Below are positions 1 to 7,086 of a stretch of 64,000 bases of DNA, one piece after another. Every line of letters starts with the position of its first letter. The stretch's first letter is position 1. Source of the stretch: a virus. The notes beneath the pieces were generated by a model. That model had not been told where the DNA came from and did no database searches. It saw only the letters and a list, made by a program, of their open reading frames with translations. The translations under genes were made by a program, and so were the position numbers. Location of the stretch: positions 1-64,000 of the IMG/VR virus record IMGVR_UViG_3300030117_006141; one strand, written 5' to 3'.

Positions 1-428
1 GGCATTGCTCCTGGAGGAGGCATACCTGGTGGCATTGCTCCTGGAGGCATTCCTGCTTCTGGTCCCGGAGGAGGTGGCATTTGTGCTGCCATTGCTTCTT
101 GTTCTGCTGCTTCTTTTTCAGCCTTTTCTTGTTCTTCCTTAAATTCTTTATTTGCTTTATTCTTCAAATAATCATTTCTGGCTTTTACTACTTCAAATCT
201 AGTTTCTGCCGGCATTTTTTTAAGATCGTCTTCAGGGATATCTATACCTAGTGCCATATCTACTTCTAATTTACCCTGATCGTCTAGATCTTCATAAAAT
301 GGTGCAGGTGGTGGTCCTGGGGGTGGTCCTGGAGGTGGTCCTCCCATCATTGCTGGATCCATACCCGGAGGCGCTTGTTCAGCAATAAATCTTTTCCATG
401 CTTTATCAAATTTATAGTTTTTTGACAT
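1..428 (-). CDS. Pro/Gly/Met-rich head protein with capsid-targeting-like N-terminus (3' partial)
   Basis: The gene starts at 428 behind a strong AAGGAGGT ribosome site and runs off the left edge. The N-terminus ends KRFIAE|Q about 17 residues in. This resembles the T4 capsid-targeting peptide (MKTYQEFIAE|A in internal proteins), which prohead protease gp21 cuts after (I/L)-x-E. A Pro/Gly/Met-rich segment (GGPPPGPPPG) follows, then an acidic region and a charged helix (KEFKEEQEKAEKEAAEQEA), then another Met/Pro/Gly-rich tail. It overlaps the upstream gene by 17 nt and lies two genes downstream of the portal, where T4 keeps prohead core genes. A scaffold or core role is inferred from position and signal; I do not recognise the family. 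Confidence 0.7.
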   Translation of the reverse strand, partial: MSKNYKFDKAWKRFIAEQAPPGMDPAMMGGPPPGPPPGPPPAPFYEDLDDQGKLEVDMALGIDIPEDDLKKMPAETRFEVVKARNDYLKNKANKEFKEEQEKAEKEAAEQEAMAAQMPPPPGPEAGMPPGAMPPGMPPPGAM

Positions 429-1275
429 CTTTTACCTCCTTGATAAGTTCATAAACCCTCATTAAAGATAATACATGATTATCCTTAACAGTTTTTGATG
501 AATTAATTTTATCTATTTGATTAATTACTTCATTAATTTTAATTTTAGTAACATCATCATTTATACGTTTTACACCTATTTCTAAAGCACTTTTAATTTT
601 AGGCAATTTTTTATCCACATACAATTTCATATTTTTAGGATTATTACCATTATTAACATATTCCTTCAATAATGCTTTCTGACTTCTAGATAATGAGCCA
701 TCATATTTTTCATTAAATTTATCAACCAATATTTTATAAGATAATAATCTTAAATCCTTATCTTGTGTAGAATATTCACTTATCATATTAGGGGCCTTGT
801 TAGGTTTTATATTATTTCCCACAATATGCTCAACTATAGTAAATTTATTTCTAACAACCTCTGCAGGGTTTGATAATTTAATATTATGCTCAAATAATTT
901 ATATATAGCAGCTAATGGAGTATAATTATTAATTTTCGTTCTAAAGAAATTATCCAAATTATAATTTGATTTAATCTCTTTAATTAAATTATACTTCTGT
1001 TTTCTAAGTGTCGTATTGTTTATTTTACGCCTTTCACCTATAACTACGTCTACTAAATACTGAGCTCTATCCTCTTTTTTATACTTTTCCTTCAATAATG
1101 TATTATATAAAACAAGTTCTCTCTTTAGCGCTGAACCATTTTTAAAGTTTTCTTTAATAATTTTCAGTGCCGGAGAATTTTCCTGATTATTCAATACATC
1201 CGAAGTCACTTGGCGTGTTAATAACTCGAATAACATACCTGTGTTTTTATATTTAGAATGTTTCATTTTTGCCAC
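412..1275 (-). CDS. conserved hypothetical next to portal, possible prohead core
   Basis: A 287-residue, Lys/Asn-rich, probably all-helical protein without signal peptide or membrane segment. The start is a GTG with AGGAG about 8 nt upstream; an in-frame ATG lies three codons further in. The N-terminus (KHSKYKNTGMLFELLTRQ) resembles, as far as I recall, proteins found beside gp20 in marine T4-like phages, but I cannot assign a function. It follows the portal gene after 44 nt and overlaps the next gene by 17 nt, so it is probably co-expressed with head genes. A candidate late promoter (ATATTTATATTTG) lies 23 nt before the start. A prohead-core role (gp67/gp68 position) is inference. Confidence 0.75.
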   Translation of the reverse strand: MAKMKHSKYKNTGMLFELLTRQVTSDVLNNQENSPALKIIKENFKNGSALKRELVLYNTLLKEKYKKEDRAQYLVDVVIGERRKINNTTLRKQKYNLIKEIKSNYNLDNFFRTKINNYTPLAAIYKLFEHNIKLSNPAEVVRNKFTIVEHIVGNNIKPNKAPNMISEYSTQDKDLRLLSYKILVDKFNEKYDGSLSRSQKALLKEYVNNGNNPKNMKLYVDKKLPKIKSALEIGVKRINDDVTKIKINEVINQIDKINSSKTVKDNHVLSLMRVYELIKEVKDVKKL

Positions 1276-1297
1276 TTAGTTTTCTCCTATATATACT

Positions 1298-1310
1298 CAA
1301 ATATAAATAT
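1298..1310 (-). promoter_or_regulatory. candidate late promoter, ATATTTATATTTG
   Basis: The minus strand reads ATATTTATATTTG, 23 nt before the GTG start of the gene that follows the portal. A 16-nt stretch here (plus strand tcaaatataaatatgt) is identical to one before the 22021 start. The core recurs before other structural genes, always in the same orientation. No TTTG box lies 20 nt upstream, unlike the early-type promoters. Function is inferred from recurrence and position. Confidence 0.4.
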
Positions 1311-1319
1311 GTGCCACCT

Positions 1320-3266
1320 TTAGTTTCCAGTAGAATCTTCGTCAAGAAGATTGCTTTCATCAAGTAAAGAACCTTTATCTTGATATTTTTTATCCGGTTT
1401 TTCAAAGGTTTCTGTAATTATATCCTTTTTTGTTGGCATACTATCTTTAATTTTACTAATTTGTTCCGTTCTTGACATGCCCTTTCTATCTGGGTGCATT
1501 TTAGCTCTTTTGGCTCCTTCAAATCCTAAAACATCTCTGCCTCTAGGATGGCCATCGGTTCCATAACTTCCTTCACCCTTACCCGGTTCATTTGGTCTTC
1601 CACCTTCACCACTTAATCCATACTTTCTTTCAAAATCAGTAGATCCTGCTGTTGTATAATCATCACCGTCAGAAGCTCTATCATCCATATCCATAAACTT
1701 TTCTTCAGGTTTAGGTCCTGGCATACCTGCCATTTGTAATGCCATCATATCATGTGCCGTTCCAAATGACTGTTTAGTTACCGCAACATCATTTCCTTCC
1801 ATTTCAATTTGACTAAATCTAAAGTTACGCTTAACATCATCTATTACTTTATCTTTTTCACCTCTCCATTCTTCTGGGCTCATCTTAAATATGTTTTCAT
1901 ATATCCATTCCTGAGAAAGCATTCTGTTACCTTTAAATGATTCTGCTAAACCTGCTTTTTGTTCCCATATAGCTAATTTTTCTTGCTCCGCAATCGTTGA
2001 TGGATTGTTTAATTGAATAGTAAAATCAACTAAAGCTTCATCCTTGAATCCTTGTGAATATAAATGAACTATAGCTATTTTTGTTAACTCAGAAACAACT
2101 ATTCTTTGCAATCTTTCTATTGTTCTCGCAAATCTTACATCTTCTGCTGCTAGAGTTGCCTTACCTTCTACATTTTCATCATATCCCAAAAATGCTCTGG
2201 GTACTCTTAAAGCAGCCATCATTCTAGATTTTAAATATTCCACATCATCAATATTAGGACCATCTAATCCAGGCAATTCAGAAACCTCAGTTCCTGATTG
2301 TCCGCCCCTAACAGGAAGATAAAAGTCTTCCATCATATTTTGAAGATTAAATTTTAGATTATATTGTCCCGATTGTTCGTCCACATATGGTGTTTTTTTC
2401 ATTTTACTGATAACAGTATTCATATACGAATCAACCTCATTAGGAGGAATATTACCAATATCTATTCTAAATATTCTTTTTGATGGGGCTCTCATTATTC
2501 TATGCAGCATCATTGCATCTTCCATAAGAGTTAATTGTTTCCATGTCTTTCTTGCCGGCTCGACCATTGATCTACCATAAGGCAGGAAATTTGTATCGGA
2601 TATTAGTCTAAAATGTGCTACCTCATATGATTCTAATTTTTTCTTTTTAGAAGATTTACCCATACTAGGCGTATTAGAAATACTAGCATCATGCCAAAAT
2701 ACAGTATACTCTGGTTTGTCCGGTTTTGTTCCTTCTTCTCTAAACATCTCATATGGTGATATAGGGGTTACATTGGTAATACCATACTTTTCCGTAATAT
2801 CAAATTTTAGATATGCATCCCCATATTTGCACATGTTACGTATCCAAGGCCATAAATTGAATTCTACATTTAATACGTCAAAAAATAAATTATGTAATAT
2901 TTTTTCTATCTCTTCCGAACCGGCTGATATATTTAATATGTCCCCAAATTCATTTTTTGTAGTACATTCATCGGCATAAATATCTAATGCAGATGAAATT
3001 ATAGAATCCTCATCCATTGTTTCATAATCATTAAATAGATTCATTCGTTGCGTATCATAATTTGCTGATGAGTATTGTGAGCCGTAGCTACTGGGCGATC
3101 CATGTAATCTATTATATCTATCTATGACCCTATTTGTAGCTAAATTGCCACCCGATTGTAATCTTGATGTGTCAACTACTTTAAGTTTATTTTCACCAGT
3201 TCGTCTTATAATAACACCTGTTGAAAATAATTTTTTTAATCTTGTAAATAAGCCTTTATCAGCCAT
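1320..3266 (-). CDS. 20: portal vertex protein, T4 gp20 family
   Basis: A 648-residue portal protein, longer than T4 gp20 (524). It forms the dodecameric ring at the packaging vertex through which DNA enters and to which the neck attaches. Family features seen are the N-terminal NYDTQRMNLFNDYETMDEDSI...ALDIYADE block, the LWPWIRNMCKYGDAYLKFDI segment and the FLGYDENVEGKATLAAEDVRFARTI segment. The last ~130 residues are a Gly/Asp-rich, low-complexity extension with GSLLDESNLLDED at the end. The start has a clear AAGGAGAA ribosome site. It follows the terminase gene directly (22 nt), a compressed order: in T4 the tail sheath and tube genes 18 and 19 lie between genes 17 and 20. Confidence 0.95.
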   Translation of the reverse strand: MADKGLFTRLKKLFSTGVIIRRTGENKLKVVDTSRLQSGGNLATNRVIDRYNRLHGSPSSYGSQYSSANYDTQRMNLFNDYETMDEDSIISSALDIYADECTTKNEFGDILNISAGSEEIEKILHNLFFDVLNVEFNLWPWIRNMCKYGDAYLKFDITEKYGITNVTPISPYEMFREEGTKPDKPEYTVFWHDASISNTPSMGKSSKKKKLESYEVAHFRLISDTNFLPYGRSMVEPARKTWKQLTLMEDAMMLHRIMRAPSKRIFRIDIGNIPPNEVDSYMNTVISKMKKTPYVDEQSGQYNLKFNLQNMMEDFYLPVRGGQSGTEVSELPGLDGPNIDDVEYLKSRMMAALRVPRAFLGYDENVEGKATLAAEDVRFARTIERLQRIVVSELTKIAIVHLYSQGFKDEALVDFTIQLNNPSTIAEQEKLAIWEQKAGLAESFKGNRMLSQEWIYENIFKMSPEEWRGEKDKVIDDVKRNFRFSQIEMEGNDVAVTKQSFGTAHDMMALQMAGMPGPKPEEKFMDMDDRASDGDDYTTAGSTDFERKYGLSGEGGRPNEPGKGEGSYGTDGHPRGRDVLGFEGAKRAKMHPDRKGMSRTEQISKIKDSMPTKKDIITETFEKPDKKYQDKGSLLDESNLLDEDSTGN

Positions 3267-3288
3267 AATAATTCTCCTTTAATAACCT

Positions 3289-4875
3289 TTATTTAATCAA
3301 CCAAGTCAAATCTTCTTTGCCATGTCGACCTAAATCCATTTCCCATGGATTTTTTTGTAAATTCTTTTGTGTATAAATTGCCGCGTTTGATTTTGTTTTA
3401 CCCATACTATTTAATGATGCTTTATTTAGGGCCAATCCTTGCTGTCTTAATTTCAGCGCAGTATCTCTAACAAATAACCCAATACTAAAGGCCATTACTA
3501 AATCATCATTATACCCATTTTGTGCTTCGGCCCTCTGACCATTCCAAATAAATACAAAGAGTTCATCTAATAATCTTTTAGAACGCACTATGCATTCTTT
3601 TTCTCTAAAATAAATATCTAGTTTTGATATCAAAAGAGGCCTTGTCCTTGCTGAAGTTGTAAATCCAGCTACCATTTGAGCTTTATCTTTTAAATCATAT
3701 GTTTTTCTTAAATGGACATCGGGATCAGTATATCCATCCTGTTTATATGTATAATATAAATTCTTATATTCTCTGTCTATAGCTGGTTGTATTGCTGCCC
3801 AACCGACATTAGCATTTTCAATAACTAATAATGCATCATTATATTCTGTTGCAACATTTACCAACATATTACCAAATTCTTTTGTTGGTACTTGGCCTTT
3901 GAATTCCGCAACTTGAGTAACAGTTTCTACATCGAATACATGAAATGCTGAATAATCACTACTATCTCCTCTCGCAACATCAGCTACCACCATATAGTCC
4001 CTGGAATAATCGCACTGCTCCCATACCCAAAAATTCTTTTCATTACCCCTCATTTCTACAGGGTCCTTCATATATGTAGCTTTATAATATTCTAAGGTTG
4101 CAAAATCAACAACCGAATTACCCGATGCTAAGAAATCACAATCACATTCTTGTGCAGCCATTTTTGGTCCAAGCAATTCATCTTGTTGATCTCTCCAATC
4201 TTGTTCCCTTTCTGGGTGTAATGACCAGTGTAATTTTATTGTATTAAATCTATTTTCACCTGCTTCGGCTTTTACCCATTGTTTGTGGAAAAAATTTCCA
4301 ACACCGTTTGGAGTTGATAATACTATTGCCCCACCTCCAGTTGCTAGTGTTTGTTGTGATGATGCCCATATATCATCTATTCTATCGATAAATGCTGCTT
4401 CATCTAATACTAATAATGATAAGGCTTCCGATCTACCTGCATCACCGCCTGAAGAAATTGCTTTAATTTGAGACCCATTAGCTAATCTTAATGATAGTTT
4501 ATTATCTTCTACCGTTTGTCCCTTCAACCAGCTAGGTAATCCATCATGCATAATTCTAACTTTTGTTACAAGATTTTTTGCTACATCTTGCTTTGTTGCA
4601 ATTACAAGAACATTTTTATCACGCTTAAATATCATCATCCATAAAGAATATCCCGCGGTCAGTGTAGAAATTCCTAACTGTCTGGATTTTAATATAATAT
4701 TATAATCATGATTTTTGAATTCAGTCAAACATCTTTCCTGAAACGGATACAGATGGAAAGGTATTTTACCTCTCTGTGGGTGTTGGATCACACAATATTT
4801 TTTCATAAAATATATGGGATCCTTAGCACATTTAATGTATTCTTTTTTTATTATGTCTTTTATGTTCTTTGCCAT
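3289..4875 (-). CDS. 17: terminase large subunit, T4 gp17 family
   Basis: A 528-residue packaging motor: an ATPase plus a headful nuclease that docks on the portal. The ATPase shows a phage-type Walker A (LKSRQLGISTLTAG, about residues 62-75), Walker B (LLVLDEAAFI) and a downstream VLSTPNG coupling motif. The nuclease shows an RNase H-like acidic set: VVADVARGDSSDYSAF, VIENANVGW and NGYNDDLVMAFSIG. No Shine-Dalgarno is visible; the start is preceded by two ATATTTATAT-like copies within 35 nt. The portal gene follows immediately. No small terminase (gp16) gene is recognisable upstream, where small membrane-protein genes sit instead. Confidence 0.95.
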   Translation of the reverse strand: MAKNIKDIIKKEYIKCAKDPIYFMKKYCVIQHPQRGKIPFHLYPFQERCLTEFKNHDYNIILKSRQLGISTLTAGYSLWMMIFKRDKNVLVIATKQDVAKNLVTKVRIMHDGLPSWLKGQTVEDNKLSLRLANGSQIKAISSGGDAGRSEALSLLVLDEAAFIDRIDDIWASSQQTLATGGGAIVLSTPNGVGNFFHKQWVKAEAGENRFNTIKLHWSLHPEREQDWRDQQDELLGPKMAAQECDCDFLASGNSVVDFATLEYYKATYMKDPVEMRGNEKNFWVWEQCDYSRDYMVVADVARGDSSDYSAFHVFDVETVTQVAEFKGQVPTKEFGNMLVNVATEYNDALLVIENANVGWAAIQPAIDREYKNLYYTYKQDGYTDPDVHLRKTYDLKDKAQMVAGFTTSARTRPLLISKLDIYFREKECIVRSKRLLDELFVFIWNGQRAEAQNGYNDDLVMAFSIGLFVRDTALKLRQQGLALNKASLNSMGKTKSNAAIYTQKNLQKNPWEMDLGRHGKEDLTWLIK

Positions 4876-4912
4876 GCTATATATAAATATATATAAATAT
4901 AAAAATTAATAT

Positions 4913-5293
4913 TTAATTACCCAATTGTCCTGCTAAATAAATTGCTGTTGATGTGCTTACTACTCCAACAACTACACCAAACCATCTTTTATTATACCAC
5001 TTATCGGTTAATTTTAATCTATCTGCATATAGTTTAATTTGGTTATTTAGTAAAATAATTTCTTGATCTTTGTTTAATAATATAGATTCATTTTTTGCAT
5101 TTAATGTTCTAAAATTATCTAATTGTAATTCTAAATCAGTTATCAAAAGGGTTTTGATTGAGTCTTGCTGTTCCAATGTGTCAACTGCTAAAAAGAAAGC
5201 GTCTAATTCTGATTGAGGAATTTTAACAATTTTGTCTTGTGCAAAACAGTTTAATGATATAATCATTGTTAATATAAATAATAAATGTTTCAT
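4913..5293 (-). CDS. exported coiled-coil protein with C-terminal hydrophobic segment
   Basis: 126 residues. The N-terminus is a signal peptide of Bacteroidota flavour (MKHLLFILTMIISLNCFAQ|DK), followed by a heptad-rich middle (LELQLDNFRTLNAKNESILLNKDQEIILLNNQ). A C-terminal hydrophobic stretch (WFGVVVGVVSTSTAIYLAG) could be a membrane anchor. This layout suits a periplasmic spacer such as a spanin-like lysis component, but no spanin motif is recognisable. It overlaps the next membrane-protein gene by one base (TAATG), so the two are probably co-translated. The function is unassigned. Confidence 0.7.
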   Translation of the reverse strand: MKHLLFILTMIISLNCFAQDKIVKIPQSELDAFFLAVDTLEQQDSIKTLLITDLELQLDNFRTLNAKNESILLNKDQEIILLNNQIKLYADRLKLTDKWYNKRWFGVVVGVVSTSTAIYLAGQLGN

Positions 5294-5589
5294 TATTTTT
5301 TACTCCTATACTTTTTCTTAAAATCAGATACTGTTTTTTTAGCTGATTTTGTTGTTTTAACTTTTGATTTTGTTTTCTTTATTTTAGTATCTGTTTTAGA
5401 TATCTTTTCTTTGACAGCTTTCTTCTCTTTCTCTAATTCCTTACCTACTTTTTTAACATCCTTTAATTTTTTCTTATTATCTTTAAGATCTTTTTTGAAC
5501 TGTTTTTTGCTACCCGATTTTGCTGTTAGTGCAAACACACCTGCTACAATAGCAAATATGCCTAAAATAATTTTCCATAACTTTTTCAT
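5293..5589 (-). CDS. small membrane-anchored Lys-rich coiled-coil protein
   Basis: 98 residues: an N-terminal transmembrane helix (LWKIILGIFAIVAGVFALTA, residues ~4-23), then a very Lys-rich heptad region (KKQFKKDLKDNKKKLKDVKK onward) and a basic tail KKKYRSKK. One membrane helix plus a long charged coil in a cluster of small membrane proteins suggests a lysis or envelope role, but this is inference. The stop overlaps the start of the next gene. Confidence 0.65.
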   Translation of the reverse strand: MKKLWKIILGIFAIVAGVFALTAKSGSKKQFKKDLKDNKKKLKDVKKVGKELEKEKKAVKEKISKTDTKIKKTKSKVKTTKSAKKTVSDFKKKYRSKK

Positions 5590-5590
5590 A

Positions 5591-5866
5591 TTATATCTCC
5601 GTTGGATCTATTGGTTCGCCCATTAATGCTCTATTAAAAACATCTTCTGCTTTTTGTACTTTCTTATGTAGGGCTATTAATTCTTTTTTTAATTTTTCTC
5701 GTTTTTTTGGATTCTTTTCGTTGACAAATTTCTTTTTGAGATTTTGCTGTTTTACCATTAAATCTTGATAATTTTCTGTTGCCTTGCGAAACCCTTTAGT
5801 CATACGCATCTCATTTAAACGCTGAAGTTCCTCACTAATAATTTGTTTTATAGTTGATATTTTCAT
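5591..5866 (-). CDS. small helical protein with capsid-targeting-like N-terminus
   Basis: 91 residues from the chosen ATG (an upstream in-frame TTG would add four residues but has no ribosome site). The N-terminus MKISTIKQIISEELQRLNE|M forms an amphipathic helix ending in L-N-E, matching the gp21-type (L/I)-x-E cut site. The remainder is a charged helical region (VKQQNLKKKFVNEKNPKKREKLKK). Similar IxQIIxEE...LNE stretches occur in the 139-residue protein upstream and in the protein at 41872. A packaged internal head protein is a reasonable hypothesis, not proven. Confidence 0.65.
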   Translation of the reverse strand: MKISTIKQIISEELQRLNEMRMTKGFRKATENYQDLMVKQQNLKKKFVNEKNPKKREKLKKELIALHKKVQKAEDVFNRALMGEPIDPTEI

Positions 5867-5868
5867 AA

Positions 5869-6081
5869 TTAATCCCAAAATATTAATTTAGCAATTATAC
5901 CTAATAATGCTACCCAAATAGACCACAATGTTTTTTGCGTATTTTTTCTAAATGTGGTATTATTATTAACCCGTGCTACTGTGCCATCATCCGGATCCAA
6001 TAGTCTGATTTTTATTTCTCGAACATCTTGTTTAAGTTCTAATATTTCTTGATGCAATTGCTCGTTAGTTAGTCGTGCCAT
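5869..6081 (-). CDS. XhlA/holin-like small membrane protein
   Basis: 70 residues: an N-terminal heptad-rich segment (NEQLHQEILELKQDVREIKIRL), a polar linker, and a C-terminal transmembrane helix (TLWSIWVALLGIIAKLIFW). This soluble coil plus C-terminal membrane helix is the layout of XhlA-type holin-associated proteins. No sequence motif proves the family. It overlaps the upstream gene by 17 nt and ends just before the next start. A lysis role is tentative. Confidence 0.6.
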   Translation of the reverse strand: MARLTNEQLHQEILELKQDVREIKIRLLDPDDGTVARVNNNTTFRKNTQKTLWSIWVALLGIIAKLIFWD

Positions 6082-6643
6082 TTTTTTCCCACTTTTCTTC
6101 GAAATCCTTTATTTGCTTATTAAACGATTCCTTCAAATATTGTTTACTATATCCACCAGACCATGTTTCTGTATCTCCGGCTTCTGTAATAAAATGCTGG
6201 TTTTCTATGTTATCTAAATATTCTACTACCCTTATTTTTAAATCCTTAATAAAAGAATCTACGTTAGCTCTTTTTGTTTCGTCCTGATATTTATCCCACT
6301 CATCATTAATTCTAATTTGATGCTCATCATCTACTACACAATCAAAACATTTTTTACGCAGTTTCCAAAATTTCTTATCTAACTTTTTTCTCATTCTATT
6401 ATTACACTGAGGACAACAAATTGGCATCAAGACTGCGTCTCTTACTGCTTGTAGCTTAGGTATATTCTGTTTTATACCATTTTTAATTGTCCAAGTTTTT
6501 CCCCTTTCTTCCCAAACATCACCTTCACCATAACTTTCATTTACTTTTTTATAACCTTGCATAATTGCAGTCTTGTTATTGAATTTCTTCGTAACAAGAT
6601 TACGCATACGCTGAACCTTTCGTTCACTTATTGCTTTTTTCAA
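6065..6643 (-). CDS. zinc-ribbon protein, conserved in marine T4-like phages
   Basis: 192 residues. The middle carries four cysteines arranged as a zinc ribbon (CCPQCNNRMRKK...KKCFDC). The basic N-terminus (ERKVQRMRNLVTKKFNNKT) is followed by KVNESYGEGDVWEERGKTWTIKNGIKQ, which I recall as a recurring block in marine phage proteins of unknown role. Aromatic/acidic residues fill the C-terminus (TEAGDTETWSGGYSKQYLKESF). It could bind nucleic acid or be structural. It sits in the head-protein neighbourhood between terminase and the NMNAT/ligase gene. Confidence 0.7.
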   Translation of the reverse strand: MKKAISERKVQRMRNLVTKKFNNKTAIMQGYKKVNESYGEGDVWEERGKTWTIKNGIKQNIPKLQAVRDAVLMPICCPQCNNRMRKKLDKKFWKLRKKCFDCVVDDEHQIRINDEWDKYQDETKRANVDSFIKDLKIRVVEYLDNIENQHFITEAGDTETWSGGYSKQYLKESFNKQIKDFEEKWEKNGTTN

Positions 6644-6653
6644 TTATTTTCTC

Positions 6654-7073
6654 CTAAAACTCAGTACTATTAATTTTCATCTGTGAATATAGAGTCATTA
6701 AAGCTTTTTGTACTTTACCAAGATCTTTTTTAATTTTTCTATATCCCTCAGGCGACTTCATCTTCATCTTGATTTTTGCGACATCTAAGTGTTTAAGTCC
6801 TTCCTTAAAATCCTTTTCCCAGGAATAAACTTTCATTTTAGGTGCCTGTTCATTCAAGGCACTAGATACCTCTTCTTTTATAATTTGCTGTAATCTTTTT
6901 TTATCCATCTTTGTATTCTCCGGTATTAATTTTTTAATACGAAATTTTAGAATAGGTCTACCGTTGATGGTTGGTTGTCCCTTTTCATCAGTTCCAAATT
7001 CTTTTACTTCAACCGGCTTGTTTTTGAACCTACCAGTTAGTATTATATCGCCTATATTTAAGTCTAGTTTCAT
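6654..7073 (-). CDS. two-part small protein: conserved N-terminal domain plus capsid-signal-like segment
   Basis: 139 residues. Residues 1-50 form a compact beta-rich domain (IGDIILTGRFKNKPVEVKEF, then GQPTINGRPILKFRIKK). I recall this as a recurring short marine-phage protein of unknown function. A linker is followed by KRLQQIIKEEVSSALNE|QAPKM, which resembles the N-terminus of the protein at 5591 and ends in an L-x-E site. A Lys-rich helical tail completes it. It looks like a fusion, or a precursor that could be cut internally. The start lies 2 nt after an ATATTTATAT-like element. Confidence 0.65.
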   Translation of the reverse strand: MKLDLNIGDIILTGRFKNKPVEVKEFGTDEKGQPTINGRPILKFRIKKLIPENTKMDKKRLQQIIKEEVSSALNEQAPKMKVYSWEKDFKEGLKHLDVAKIKMKMKSPEGYRKIKKDLGKVQKALMTLYSQMKINSTEF

Positions 7074-7086
7074 TATATATAAATAT

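Noticed and set aside
4879-4905. TATAAATA on the plus strand as a T4 late promoter driving plus-strand genes
   Set aside because: No plus-strand gene follows; the element is better viewed on the minus strand where genes lie.
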